Below, piece by piece: positions 46,979-56,466 of a DNA stretch of 64,000 nt (positions are counted from its first letter, which is position 1; the number at the start of each line of letters is the position of its first letter). The translations under genes and the position numbers were made by a program. Origin of the DNA: a bacterium (GTDB lineage Bacteria > UBP14 > UBA6098 > JAFGQG01); the NCBI GenBank assembly GCA_016930435.1, contig JAFGGQ010000096.1, positions 1 through 64,000 of the forward strand. The letters are read 5' to 3'. The notes under the pieces are model-generated. The model saw only the letters and a list, made by a program, of their open reading frames with translations. It was not told the DNA's origin and searched no databases.

Positions 46979-49900
46979 TTATCTTTCCAATAAGCGGTAG
47001 AGCACCGGTACAACGATCAGGGTAAGGAGGGTGGAGGTGGTCAATCCCCCGATAATAGCCCAGCCCATAGGTGCCCAGATACTGCCTCCCTGAAGGGTCA
47101 GTGGAAGCAACCCCCCAATGGTGGTGGCGGTAGTTAGCAATATGGGCGTGAACCGAGTTTCCCCGGCGCTCTTTAAAGCAGCCTCGATATTCATTCCAGT
47201 CCTACGGAGTTGATTTGTATAATCAACAAGAATAATTGAATTATTAACTACGATCCCCACCAATGAGGTCAGTCCCACGAATGCCATGAAGGAAAAGCTA
47301 TTTCCGGTTACCAGCAGGGCCAGAATAGACCCAATCAACGCCAGGGGAACCGCCATGAAAACGATTAACGGCTGCCTGAAAGAGCGAAACTGCAGCACCA
47401 GGATAGCAAAGATCGCTATTATAGCGATTATAATGGCCTTAAATAATCCTCCAAATGAGGCAATTCGCTCCTCCATCTCTCCACCCATAGAATAGCGATA
47501 CCCGTCCGGCCAGGGATATTCATCCAATTCCCGGATGATATTCCGGGTTAACAAATCCGTTGAGAATCCCCGGGCTACATCTGCAGTTATAGCCACATTC
47601 CGCTCACTGAAGTAATGGGATATCTCCAGTGGACTTTCCGAAAATTCAATAGTAGCCAATTGAGAAATTGGAATGAGCCGCCCTGCCAGGGAAGTAACAT
47701 AAACCCTCTTCAGATTTTCGATGTTAAGCGCGCTATCAGGGGAAGATTTTACTATCAGTGGATAGGACTTACCGTTGCGGTCCCGGAATTCGGTGATTGG
47801 CAATCCCACCAGGCTTAACCTTACCGTCCTGTCAATTTCGGAAAGAGGCACCCCAAGCATCCCAGCTTTCTCCCTGTTAATATTGATTTTTAGATCGGTG
47901 CGGCCGGAGCTGAGTGGATTCTGAACGTTTATAGTTCCCTCTTGCCCGGCCACAATCCCCTCGATTTCCGTGGAGATTCTTTTGAGCACGGCATAATCAT
48001 CACCCAGCAGGCGGACATGGATAGGGGCGATAATAGGTGGGCCTTGTTCCAATTCCCGTACCCGTATCCGGGCTCCGGGAAGTGCCCGGTAAGTATCACG
48101 CAGGGAAACCACCAGCCTTTCGTAAACCCCCTTATCACGGGTGTTCAACTCCACAAATAGCTGCGCATGAGAGCTTTTCTTCCTCGATGTCATAATGTTA
48201 TAGTATAACCGTGGATTGCCATGGCCGATGTTGGCAGCCACCGTCTTGATCTCAGGCCTTGCAAGCAGGTCAGCTTCAATCTCCCGTGCCAGGGAATCGG
48301 TTTGAGCCATACTGCTTCCCTGAGGAAGATCGATGTTCACAAAAAATTGGGGCTTTTCAGCCTTAGGGAAAAAACTAACCCCCACCAGTGGAGATAAACC
48401 CAAACTGGTCAGAAACAAAAACAGGGCAATTAGTATCGTTCGCCAGGGATGATCCAAAGAATAACCCAGAACCTGGCGATACCTTTTCTCTATAAAAATA
48501 TTCAGTTTTTTCCTGAACCATGTTTCCCTTGTTGCTCCGGTAACCCGGACGTATTTCTGGGTAAGAAACGGGGTAAGAACCAGGGATATTAAAAGCGAGG
48601 CGGAGAGGGTATAGACTACGGTAACGGGGAGACTGCGAATAAAATCACCGGTCTTATCGCTGATAAGAATGATTGGTATGAAGGCAAATACCGTGGTGGC
48701 GGTTGCGGATGCTAACGCCCAGGCTACTTCCGAGGTCCCGGCGATAACCGCTTCTTTGGGACCTGATCCCAGGCGCATGAAGCGGGTAGAATTCTCGGTC
48801 ACCACAATAGCATTATCCACCAGCAGGCCCAGGGCGATCACCAACCCGGCAATGGAAACCTGCTGCAGTCCGTATCCGGTGAGATCCACGAATCCTATAG
48901 CGATCAATATGGATGTGGGAATAGCGGTCATAACCACAGAGGATGCCCGAACCCCCACGGCCAAGAAAATCACAACGCCCACCAGAATAATACCCTGAAT
49001 AAGATTCCAGAAAAAACCCTGAATCCGGTATGATACACTTTGGGACTGGTCGAATACAACCTGAAGGGCCATCGACGAAGGAAGGTTTTTCTCAAATCTA
49101 CCGATCACCGGTCTCAACCCCCGAAATATCTTGAAGATATTGCTACCCGGTTTCTGGGCAGCCGTAATGAAAACGCAACGCTGGCCATTTAGTCGGGCAT
49201 GATAGGGATCGGACTCGTAGCCCATACTGACCTTTGCAACTTCTTTGAGCTGGACTATCTTTGCTCCCCCGGCTTGAATCACCGTATTTTCGATCTCCTC
49301 CAAAGATCGATAAGGGCCACTGGTCTCCACATTGAACCGCTTGGAACCCAATTCAACATAACCCCCTGGTATATTGGCATTAGCCTCCTGAATAGCGCCC
49401 AAAACCTGGTTCAGTGGGATTTTTAACACCCCTAATTTGGGGAGATCTAAAAATACCTGAACCTGCTGCTCCGGTATGGCCCAAAGGCCCACTTTCATCA
49501 CACCCGGTACCTTTTCCATTTCCCTTTTTATCGTCTCCGCCTTTTTTTCAAGTTCACGGTATGAAGCCGATTCCGAACATAGAGCCAGTTGCAGAATATG
49601 AACGTCGGAAATTGTCCAGGCTATTATTTCCAGGTGAGACAAATCATCAGGCAATTCGGAGCGAACCCCATTTACCTTCTGGGAAACCTCATCATATTTT
49701 TCGTTGGCGTCAGTTTTTGATTCAAACTCAACATTTATATAGGCTAATCCGTCAAAGGCATAAGACTCCAGATGATTGATATCCTCAAGTTCATTGATAG
49801 CGGATTCAAGGGGTTCCAGTACTAATTGCTCCAGATCAAAGGAATTTGCCCCGGGGTACACTACTATCACCGTTGTTCCCGGAGGCTGAACCATAGGGTC

Positions 49901-50008
49901 CTCACTCTTGGGCATTGTTATAAATGAGGCTATCCCCGAAAATAGCAGGATACAGATGAAAATAATGGTGAACTGACGGTTCTCAATAGCGAATCGGGGT
50001 ATGTTCAT
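46979..50008 (-). CDS. RND-family multidrug efflux transporter (AcrB-like)
   Basis: 1009 residues. Typical RND layout: TM1 (FTIIFICILLFSGIASF), periplasmic porter domain, TM2-6 with VIALGLLVDNAIVVTENSTR (proton-relay region; the second Asp of AcrB is Asn here), a second porter, and TM8-12 with FVGLTSLVGIVVNNSIILVDYTNQLR. SFFPKAEKPQFFVNIDLPQGS is the usual repeat of the porter half. Acts with the adaptor encoded upstream (50020-51054); no outer-membrane channel gene is in view. RBS GGGGAAGGGA. Probably TetR-controlled. Confidence 0.96.
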   Translation of the reverse strand: MNIPRFAIENRQFTIIFICILLFSGIASFITMPKSEDPMVQPPGTTVIVVYPGANSFDLEQLVLEPLESAINELEDINHLESYAFDGLAYINVEFESKTDANEKYDEVSQKVNGVRSELPDDLSHLEIIAWTISDVHILQLALCSESASYRELEKKAETIKREMEKVPGVMKVGLWAIPEQQVQVFLDLPKLGVLKIPLNQVLGAIQEANANIPGGYVELGSKRFNVETSGPYRSLEEIENTVIQAGGAKIVQLKEVAKVSMGYESDPYHARLNGQRCVFITAAQKPGSNIFKIFRGLRPVIGRFEKNLPSSMALQVVFDQSQSVSYRIQGFFWNLIQGIILVGVVIFLAVGVRASSVVMTAIPTSILIAIGFVDLTGYGLQQVSIAGLVIALGLLVDNAIVVTENSTRFMRLGSGPKEAVIAGTSEVAWALASATATTVFAFIPIILISDKTGDFIRSLPVTVVYTLSASLLISLVLTPFLTQKYVRVTGATRETWFRKKLNIFIEKRYRQVLGYSLDHPWRTILIALFLFLTSLGLSPLVGVSFFPKAEKPQFFVNIDLPQGSSMAQTDSLAREIEADLLARPEIKTVAANIGHGNPRLYYNIMTSRKKSSHAQLFVELNTRDKGVYERLVVSLRDTYRALPGARIRVRELEQGPPIIAPIHVRLLGDDYAVLKRISTEIEGIVAGQEGTINVQNPLSSGRTDLKININREKAGMLGVPLSEIDRTVRLSLVGLPITEFRDRNGKSYPLIVKSSPDSALNIENLKRVYVTSLAGRLIPISQLATIEFSESPLEISHYFSERNVAITADVARGFSTDLLTRNIIRELDEYPWPDGYRYSMGGEMEERIASFGGLFKAIIIAIIAIFAILVLQFRSFRQPLIVFMAVPLALIGSILALLVTGNSFSFMAFVGLTSLVGIVVNNSIILVDYTNQLRRTGMNIEAALKSAGETRFTPILLTTATTIGGLLPLTLQGGSIWAPMGWAIIGGLTTSTLLTLIVVPVLYRLLER

Positions 50009-50019
50009 TCCCTTCCCCT

Positions 50020-51054
50020 TTATTGGGAGATAACCTGTATTCTGGAGCCTTCCTGAAGATATGGCGCTCCGCTGGACACTATTCCGCTTTGTTCTGGCAA
50101 TGAGGTGCTGATCGCTACCCGGCCATCAAGTATGGCAATGATCTCGACATGGTTTTTCACCGCACGGGAATCGGAAGACAGGGTGTATATAAAACCCTCA
50201 GACCCCTCCGCTTCAACCAATGCTGCAATGGGGATTACCAGGTGAGAGACAGGAGAGGACGGAAATATGATGATCCTTCCGATCATGCCCGTGGAGAGCC
50301 TTGGGGGAGTCTCACTAAACTGTGCTTCCAGCTCGAATAGCCCTGTCTCTGGTTCAGGAACCTCATTTATACGGGTGACCCGGGCCCGGTATTCCGCCGA
50401 GGGATAAGCATCTACCATTATTAATGCCGTATCACCAATACTTGTGCGGATCATGTCCCGGTCGGATATGCCAACCCTTATCACCCAGTTCTCTTCTGTG
50501 GAACCAAATACCATGACCGGCATTCCCGGAGCTACTAATTCCCCCTCCTCGAATAAACACTTCATTATCACTCCATCCGAAGGAGCCCTGATTTCAGCAT
50601 GTTTGCGGTTAAAAGCCGCTAATGAAGAATCCGCCCGTGCTACCTCCAAAGCAGTTCGGGCATTTTCATAAAGCTCCGTAGTAATAATCCCTTCACTATA
50701 TAGCCTTTCCGCACGGCTGAAATCCCGGCTGGATTTTTCCAAAGCCTCCATAGCCTTACGATAATGAGCATCGATCTCGGACAGGTCCAGTCGCCCTAAA
50801 ACCTGCCCCCTTAAAACCCTTTCACCACCTTGAACATTGAGCTCGCGAAGTATGCCCCCAATCTTGAAACCCAGTTTAACGGTCTTCTCTGAAGCAATTA
50901 TACCAACCGCATGATATGGAATAACGACATCCTCCCTTTCCAAAGGGGTTAGTTTTACAGCAACTATGCCGTCCTGATCCCTCCCCGGATCCTGCCTTCC
51001 GCATCCCCAAAGCAAAACGATAGCCAATAAAAAATATAACCTTCTTTTCATCAT
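50020..51054 (-). CDS. RND efflux adaptor (membrane fusion protein), lipoprotein
   Basis: 344 residues with a lipobox (LLWGCG, about residue 18). MFP layout: barrel-sandwich hybrid (GILRELNVQGGERVLRGQVLGRLD ... RAPSDGVIMKCLFEEGELVAPGMPVMV), a coiled-coil hairpin of about 60 residues between its halves, then beta-barrel and MP domains (LSTGMIGRIIIFPSSPVSHLVIP). Connects the RND pump to an outer-membrane channel. Ends 11 bp before the pump gene; the operon starts with tetR. Confidence 0.93.
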   Translation of the reverse strand: MMKRRLYFLLAIVLLWGCGRQDPGRDQDGIVAVKLTPLEREDVVIPYHAVGIIASEKTVKLGFKIGGILRELNVQGGERVLRGQVLGRLDLSEIDAHYRKAMEALEKSSRDFSRAERLYSEGIITTELYENARTALEVARADSSLAAFNRKHAEIRAPSDGVIMKCLFEEGELVAPGMPVMVFGSTEENWVIRVGISDRDMIRTSIGDTALIMVDAYPSAEYRARVTRINEVPEPETGLFELEAQFSETPPRLSTGMIGRIIIFPSSPVSHLVIPIAALVEAEGSEGFIYTLSSDSRAVKNHVEIIAILDGRVAISTSLPEQSGIVSSGAPYLQEGSRIQVISQ

Positions 51055-51093
51055 CAGGACTTCCCAGGCCCTTTATTCTATTAAGAGAACCAT

Positions 51094-51714
51094 CTATTTC
51101 TTAATCTTCCCAATAACTCCATAGAGAAACAGCTCGGCGATCTCCCGGGCGTAAGACTGGTAGAATAACTCCCCCGCCTTACCCGGAAAATCATCTGACA
51201 GGACCGGCTTGAATAAAAAGTGCGAATAGATCATGCTGATCAACACGGGACCGATTATCTCATATCGAAGAGAATCCACATCTTCACCTTTGAATAGTCT
51301 CTTTAAGGCGGGTTCTACCACCTCCCGGATCTGGGATAAGCGTTTGGATTTAAACCTGGCGATCTCAGGCACCCGGTATGGGACCTCTTTAAATACAATG
51401 GTCGCCATTTTTTCGTCGTGATGGATCAGATCAATGATGGCGGCAATGCCCTGCCGGATCTTGTCTTCGGGACTTAAAGCGCTTTCTTTGAGTGCATTCA
51501 AGATCTCAAGGCTTTTTTCACTGAATTCAGAAATTATCTCCTTTAAAATCCCCAGCTTGGACCCGAAATAATAGGAGATCATGGCCAGGTTGACGCCTGC
51601 TTTCCGGGCAATTTCCCTTACCCCGGTATCGGCATAACCCTTTTCGGCGAAGAGTTTTACGGCTACTTCTAAAATTCGCTCTTTGGGCTTCAGGGTGTTG
51701 TTCTTCCCGGCCAT
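51094..51714 (-). CDS. TetR-family transcriptional regulator of the RND operon
   Basis: 206 residues from ATG 51714; a TTG at 51756 would add 14 residues that do not look like the family. Helix-turn-helix at about 15-60: RILEVAVKLFAEKGYADTGVREIARKAGVNLAMISYYFGSK. The C-terminal ligand domain is diverged, as is normal. Lies upstream of the adaptor and pump genes on the same strand, so probably represses the operon in response to a drug-like ligand (inference). A palindrome lies between its promoter and start codon. Confidence 0.9.
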   Translation of the reverse strand: MAGKNNTLKPKERILEVAVKLFAEKGYADTGVREIARKAGVNLAMISYYFGSKLGILKEIISEFSEKSLEILNALKESALSPEDKIRQGIAAIIDLIHHDEKMATIVFKEVPYRVPEIARFKSKRLSQIREVVEPALKRLFKGEDVDSLRYEIIGPVLISMIYSHFLFKPVLSDDFPGKAGELFYQSYAREIAELFLYGVIGKIKK

Positions 51715-51740
51715 TTCAAGGTACTCAAATAAATACAAAG

Positions 51741-51756
51741 TTAAACAAACGTTCAA
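51741..51756. promoter_or_regulatory. Candidate TetR operator
   Basis: TTAAAC-AAAC-GTTCAA, an imperfect palindrome (5 of 6 arm bases). It sits about 12-27 bp downstream of the -10 box (51768-51773) and before the tetR ATG, where a repressor could block transcription. Confidence 0.45.
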
Positions 51757-51767
51757 TTAATAAGACG

Positions 51768-51796
51768 AATCTAAGTTATACTCTAAAATTTGTCAA
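51768..51796 (-). promoter_or_regulatory. Promoter of the tetR-RND operon
   Basis: Minus strand: TTGACA (51796-51791), 17 bp, TAGATT (51773-51768). Same hexamers and spacing as the OmpA-family promoter at 60456-60484. Confidence 0.65.
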
Positions 51797-51977
51797 GAAG
51801 AAATACTAATTGCAGATCGAAAACACCAAAATAAACATTCATTGTGATTCTATCCAGTCACTCCATCCTCCGTAGGGCGGTACAAACTTTCAGCACATGA
51901 AAACTCTCTCTGCACACCGGGTTCAATCATGAGGAGTAGGGTTTGTCTGGCTTTTTCCCCGATAATCCATCGTTCAA

Positions 51978-52150
51978 CCCGTTTAATGCAGTTGCAATTA
52001 TCTATAATGCCTGAAATATCGAAAAACAGGATATTAGAATATAAACTTCAGAATAAAATTTGCATTTTTTTATACAATTCGTAATACTCATAAATACATG
52101 TTCATCAAATATATAACTCATATTCAACATTATCAACTGCATTTTACGGG
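51978..52150. repeat. MITE copy 3 (long form) with target-site duplication
   Basis: 173 bp. Terminal inverted repeats CCCGTTTAATGCAGTTG and CAACTGCATTTTACGGG (15 of 17 match). Flanked by perfect TTCAA direct repeats (51973-51977 and 52151-52155). Same outer parts as the copies at 26738 and 32545 but with about 70 extra AT-rich bases in the middle. Lies 19 bp beyond the tex stop codon. The remaining 200 bp up to 51757 show no gene. Confidence 0.85.
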
Positions 52151-52168
52151 TTCAATATCAAGTGCTCT

Positions 52169-54265
52169 TTATCCTACTTCCTTTAAACTAAGGCTGACCC
52201 TTCCCCGTTCCCTATCAATCTCAATCACTTTTACCCTTAAGGCCTCTCCAACCGTCACGACTTCATGGGGGTCTTTAATAAAACGGTTTGCCAACTGTGA
52301 GATATGGATCAATCCCTCGCTCTTTAATCCAATATCAACAAATGCCCCAAATTGAGTGATATTCCTCACTATCCCCTCTACAATATCACCCTCCCGGAGA
52401 TCCTCCACTTTGTAGCTGCTTTGCAGCTTTAAATTACCTTCAAACTGGCGGATTTCCCTTCCGGCATTGCGAAAATTTTGCAGGATATCCCGAACCACTT
52501 CCGTGGTGATCCCATGATAAAGCCCCTCCATTATCTCCCTGTGATTATTAAAAATATTCTCCTCATTCTGATGATCGATAATGAACCTGGCGACTTCATA
52601 CTGCTCGGGATGAATAGCCGTGTGGTCGAAAAAGTTATCGCTTTCGGGCACCCGAAGAAATCCCACCGATTGCTCGTATGCCTTGGGAGTGAGTACCGCC
52701 AGAAGGTCTTCCCTTGAATTATATGGCCTGTTCTCGAATATCTTACTGGCCGAACGGCGGTTCAGACCCGAAACATACGCCAACAGATAAACTGAAGCAG
52801 TATTTAAATTAATTCCCACCAGATTGACCACATCCTCGACCACCTCGCTGAGCTTATTCTCCAGCTCCTTCTGGTTCATATCATGCTGGTACATCCCCAC
52901 CCCAATACTGATTACCGGCACCTTCACCAATTCGGACAAGCAATCAATATACCTCCGTCCAATGGATATTGTACCCCGATCAGTGGCATCCAACTCCGGG
53001 AATTCTTCCTGACCAGCCTCTGAAACGGAATATACCGAAGCTCCCGATTCATTCACAAGTACCAGTTTGTGGTCAGTATTGGCGCTTAACAGATCAAATA
53101 CCTCTCCGGAACCTGTTCCGTTACCGATCACAATAACCTCGCTCTTGAAATCTGCTATTAGATTCTCCATCAAATCCAAAGCCCCGGTTTGGTTATCCAG
53201 GAAGAACTTTGTGAAGTGAAGGGGCTGACCACCCTTATCCAGAACACAAACCTTGCAACCGGTGCGGTACCCGGGATCAATCGCCAGGACGGATTCCCCG
53301 TAATGTGGCTTAAGCATCAAAAGCTCTTTCAGATTCCGCTGAAAAGCATTTACTGCATCAACCTGCGCCCTTTCGGTAAGGGCATTTCTCATTTCCCGTT
53401 CAATAGCATAATATAACTTTAAATAGCCCTCCCTTATACATTTACCCAGCCGCTCTGAATTTTCCTCCCTGAATACCAAACGATCCCTAAAATGACTGTA
53501 AAAATCCTCGTCATGCTCCAATTTAACCTTCAGAATGCCCAGGTTCTCACCACGGTTAAGGGCAAGGATCTGGTAGCTTTTGAGTTTTCCGAAAGAAGCA
53601 TTGAAATCCCCATATATCTTAAATTTGTGAGCCTCTTTCTGCTGCTTATCATCAAATTTGTCAGGGTTTTTATAGGCCGATGAAATAACACCATGCCTGA
53701 GATAATTCTGGCGAACCTGGTCCTTGAGATCGGGATTATCAGCAATATCCTGACTGACAATGTCCATTCCCCCCTGGAGTATTTCCTCCTCCGTGAAATT
53801 TTCCAGCAAGCTTGCCGGGATATTCAAGGACTCCTGATTCCGGATCTGCTGAGCGACCACTTCAAAACCCTTTTCCCGGGCTATATCGGCTTTAGTCTTT
53901 CTTTTACGCCGATAAGGAGCATAAAGGTCATCTACCTCGGTCAGGGTAGTTGCCATCTCCAATCTCAGCCGAAGCTCCTCGGTTAGCTTGCCCTGCTCCT
54001 CGATATTCTTCAAAGCGCTGATCTGAGCCGTGTATAAATTTATCAGATGCTTCTTCTGCTCAATTATATCCCGGATCTGATTCTCGTCCAGGTTGCCCGT
54101 TCGCTCCTTCCGGTAACGGGCGATGAAATGAACGGTATTGTCCTCACCAGCGAGGGCGAGAACGCTCTCCACCTGCCATTCTCCAAGGCCCAATTTTGCG
54201 GCGATCAGCAGATCGTATTGGGGTTCATTCATAAATTTAACCGTAATCCTTTCTCTCCAAACCAT
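52169..54265 (-). CDS. tex: Tex-family RNA-binding protein (S1 domain)
   Basis: 698 residues (ATG 54265, AAAAGGTG upstream; MNEPQ at 54232 is an alternative). Tex motifs: ALAGEDNTVHFIARYRKERTG, ATTLTEVDDLYAPYRRKRKTKA, then the YqgF-like core VLAIDPGYRTGCKVCVLDKGG, an HhH region (NLNTASVYLLAYVSGLNRRSA), and a C-terminal S1 domain at about 625-698 (LREGDIVEGIVRNITQFGAFVDIGLKSEGLIHISQL). Binds nucleic acid and is thought to affect transcription or stress tolerance. MITE copy 3 lies just behind it. Confidence 0.95.
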   Translation of the reverse strand: MVWRERITVKFMNEPQYDLLIAAKLGLGEWQVESVLALAGEDNTVHFIARYRKERTGNLDENQIRDIIEQKKHLINLYTAQISALKNIEEQGKLTEELRLRLEMATTLTEVDDLYAPYRRKRKTKADIAREKGFEVVAQQIRNQESLNIPASLLENFTEEEILQGGMDIVSQDIADNPDLKDQVRQNYLRHGVISSAYKNPDKFDDKQQKEAHKFKIYGDFNASFGKLKSYQILALNRGENLGILKVKLEHDEDFYSHFRDRLVFREENSERLGKCIREGYLKLYYAIEREMRNALTERAQVDAVNAFQRNLKELLMLKPHYGESVLAIDPGYRTGCKVCVLDKGGQPLHFTKFFLDNQTGALDLMENLIADFKSEVIVIGNGTGSGEVFDLLSANTDHKLVLVNESGASVYSVSEAGQEEFPELDATDRGTISIGRRYIDCLSELVKVPVISIGVGMYQHDMNQKELENKLSEVVEDVVNLVGINLNTASVYLLAYVSGLNRRSASKIFENRPYNSREDLLAVLTPKAYEQSVGFLRVPESDNFFDHTAIHPEQYEVARFIIDHQNEENIFNNHREIMEGLYHGITTEVVRDILQNFRNAGREIRQFEGNLKLQSSYKVEDLREGDIVEGIVRNITQFGAFVDIGLKSEGLIHISQLANRFIKDPHEVVTVGEALRVKVIEIDRERGRVSLSLKEVG

Positions 54266-54301
54266 TCACACCTTTTAATGATGTAAAAGCTTGTTTCGGA
54301 T

Positions 54302-56434
54302 TTATTTTTCCACCTTCAGTGTCTTTAGGATGAAGGCATATTTCAGGGCCATTTCGGAGGCCGATTCCTCTGGTTGTTCGTCCATATCGGTTAACAGAAG
54401 CAATGGATTACTGGGATTTGAAACCGCCCTTAATTTTGCTACCCATTTAACCGTTGTCCAATAGGGGAGCCGTATATTGTAGTAATCGGCGAATGCCAAT
54501 ATAGGAGGATAATCCTGAGCCTTTATATTCTGGTAAGGGCAATAGGACCGGATATAGTCGAAATCCCCCTTAATATGGGGAATTCCGTATTCGTTATAAA
54601 TCCAGTCGGAGCCGTATTCCAGCACGAAATTCAGGTGGTCCATGGGTGGGTTATCCAAAACCATGCTGCGGAAGAGATGTGGCCTATGATTAGCGACATA
54701 GCCCAGAATCAGGCCACCCTCATTTTCGGAGTAACCGGCGATCCTGTTCGGGGCGCATATCATCTGCTGGATAAGGAAATCCGCGCAGGACAGAAAATCG
54801 GTAAAGGTTTTCTTTTTGTTAAGGCCTTTACCCTTATCGTACCATTTGGGCCCGGCAAACCCTCCGCCGCGCACATGGGCGATAGCGAAGACCACTCCAC
54901 GATCCAGGAGGCTTATCCTTGCGCCCTCAAAAACCGGATCCAGAAAGCCCCCGTAAGCGCCATAAGCGGTTAACAACAGGGGATTGGTGCCATCCGCGGT
55001 AAACAGGTCCTCCCTGTAAACCAGCGAGACCGGTATCCAGTCGCCATCCTGTGCCTGGGCATAAACACGCTGAGTTTGATAGGCCGATGGATCATAATCC
55101 AATCCCACTTCCAGCTCTTTCAGCTTTTCCAAACGTTTGGTTCTTACCTCATATTCATAGAGGGTTTGGGGACGAGTCATCGATTCGTACACAAAACGGA
55201 ATGATGGAGAATCAAATTCTGCGCCGCCAACGGTATAAACCGAATAAATGGGTTCCGGCAGATCCAGACGGTAGTCGAGCCCTGAAATCAGGTCGATTAT
55301 CCATAGGTATTTCAGGCCATACTCCTGTTCCTCTACTACAAGATAATCCCGGAATACCTGCAATCCCTGGTGATAAGGATCACAAGCCAGGGTAACATTG
55401 GTCTGGGGGACTATAAAATCCGCCCAGTGCTCCCTGGCTGGTTGCTCGACTGTGGTTATCATTATCTTGAAGGTTTCCCCATCATCGGCATTGGTAAGTA
55501 TAAAGAAGCGTCCGGTATGGGAGTGCGGATAATACTGCATCCCAGTTTCCCGGGGGTGGATAATTGTAAACCCGGATAGTGGATCATCGGCCGGCATAAA
55601 TCGAAATTCATTGCTCTGCCCATTAGTGATATTAAGGAATAGGTATTGGCCATCTTTACTACGGGAGATATCCAGCCAGAATCCGGGTGTATCATCCCAG
55701 AAGACGCGTTTATCATCCCAGGGATCGGTACCCAGCTTATGTTTGTAGAGTTCATTTTGCCTGGCATAAAAGAGGGTGCGGCTGTCATTCGCCCATGCTA
55801 TGGCGCTCTGGAAACCCAGCACCGGAGCGATCTGTTCCGTCAAAATCCGGTTCTGTTCCAGATCCTTGATCCTTAGTGTATAATACTGCTCGCGGCTTGA
55901 GGTTAAAAAAGCAAGATAACGGTGGTCAGGACTGATCTCCATTTGGGCTAATTTGAGACCGGGCTCCCGGGCCGCCAGGTCATTGGGGTCCAGAATGATC
56001 TGCTCATCTCCCTCCAGACCGCCCGGCTTCCTGCAGTAAACCATATAACCTTTTTGGGGGTCGCTTTTAGTATAATAATAATAATCACCCAACGCACTTG
56101 GATAACTCAAATCGTTCCATGGAGTATGTGCCCGGATCTCCTTCTCAAGAACATTTTTCAATGAATCCATTGTTTCCAGATAGGCTGAAGCGTAACTGTT
56201 TTCCGCCCCCAGATAAGCCAGGACTTCGGGATTACTGCGGGTCGTATCCTTCAGCCAGTAATAATCATCCTTAAGCTCTTCCCCGTGAATTTGGAGCAAG
56301 TGGGTCTCCGCCTTTGCCAGCGGAGGCTTTTGGGCTATTTCTCCGGTTGCGGAGATGCTGATGATCAGAACAGGAAAGACTACCCGTAGGGGCCACCAGA
56401 AAAACCTTTTTGGCATATTTCTCTTCCTCGTCAA
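54302..56434 (-). CDS. Prolyl-oligopeptidase (S9A) homologue without catalytic triad
   Basis: 710 residues. Signal peptide (VVFPVLIISISATGE), beta-propeller at about 85-430, hydrolase domain after 440. Homology to oligopeptidase B is plain: LLTAYGAYGG, HVRGGGFAGPKWYDKGKG, SYCPYQNIKAQDYPPILAF, WTTVKWVAKLRA. But the nucleophile region reads IAGYSENEGGLILG where active enzymes have GGSAGGLLMG, placing Asn at the Ser; the Asp site reads YYNIRLPYW (Asn for Asp); and the His site reads TDMDEQPEES (Pro for His). A secreted pseudoprotease is likely. Lies 33 bp after the tryptophanase-type gene. Confidence 0.85.
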   Translation of the reverse strand: MTRKRNMPKRFFWWPLRVVFPVLIISISATGEIAQKPPLAKAETHLLQIHGEELKDDYYWLKDTTRSNPEVLAYLGAENSYASAYLETMDSLKNVLEKEIRAHTPWNDLSYPSALGDYYYYTKSDPQKGYMVYCRKPGGLEGDEQIILDPNDLAAREPGLKLAQMEISPDHRYLAFLTSSREQYYTLRIKDLEQNRILTEQIAPVLGFQSAIAWANDSRTLFYARQNELYKHKLGTDPWDDKRVFWDDTPGFWLDISRSKDGQYLFLNITNGQSNEFRFMPADDPLSGFTIIHPRETGMQYYPHSHTGRFFILTNADDGETFKIMITTVEQPAREHWADFIVPQTNVTLACDPYHQGLQVFRDYLVVEEQEYGLKYLWIIDLISGLDYRLDLPEPIYSVYTVGGAEFDSPSFRFVYESMTRPQTLYEYEVRTKRLEKLKELEVGLDYDPSAYQTQRVYAQAQDGDWIPVSLVYREDLFTADGTNPLLLTAYGAYGGFLDPVFEGARISLLDRGVVFAIAHVRGGGFAGPKWYDKGKGLNKKKTFTDFLSCADFLIQQMICAPNRIAGYSENEGGLILGYVANHRPHLFRSMVLDNPPMDHLNFVLEYGSDWIYNEYGIPHIKGDFDYIRSYCPYQNIKAQDYPPILAFADYYNIRLPYWTTVKWVAKLRAVSNPSNPLLLLTDMDEQPEESASEMALKYAFILKTLKVEK

Positions 56435-56466
56435 ATAAATTTAAATTCTATCTTATTATGATTTGT

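Noticed and set aside
46979-51714. Outer-membrane TolC-type gene in the RND operon
   Set aside because: No such gene between or next to tetR, adaptor and pump; must be elsewhere.
26738-52150. MITE copies as a CRISPR array
   Set aside because: Only three copies, kilobases apart, with inverted ends and duplications.
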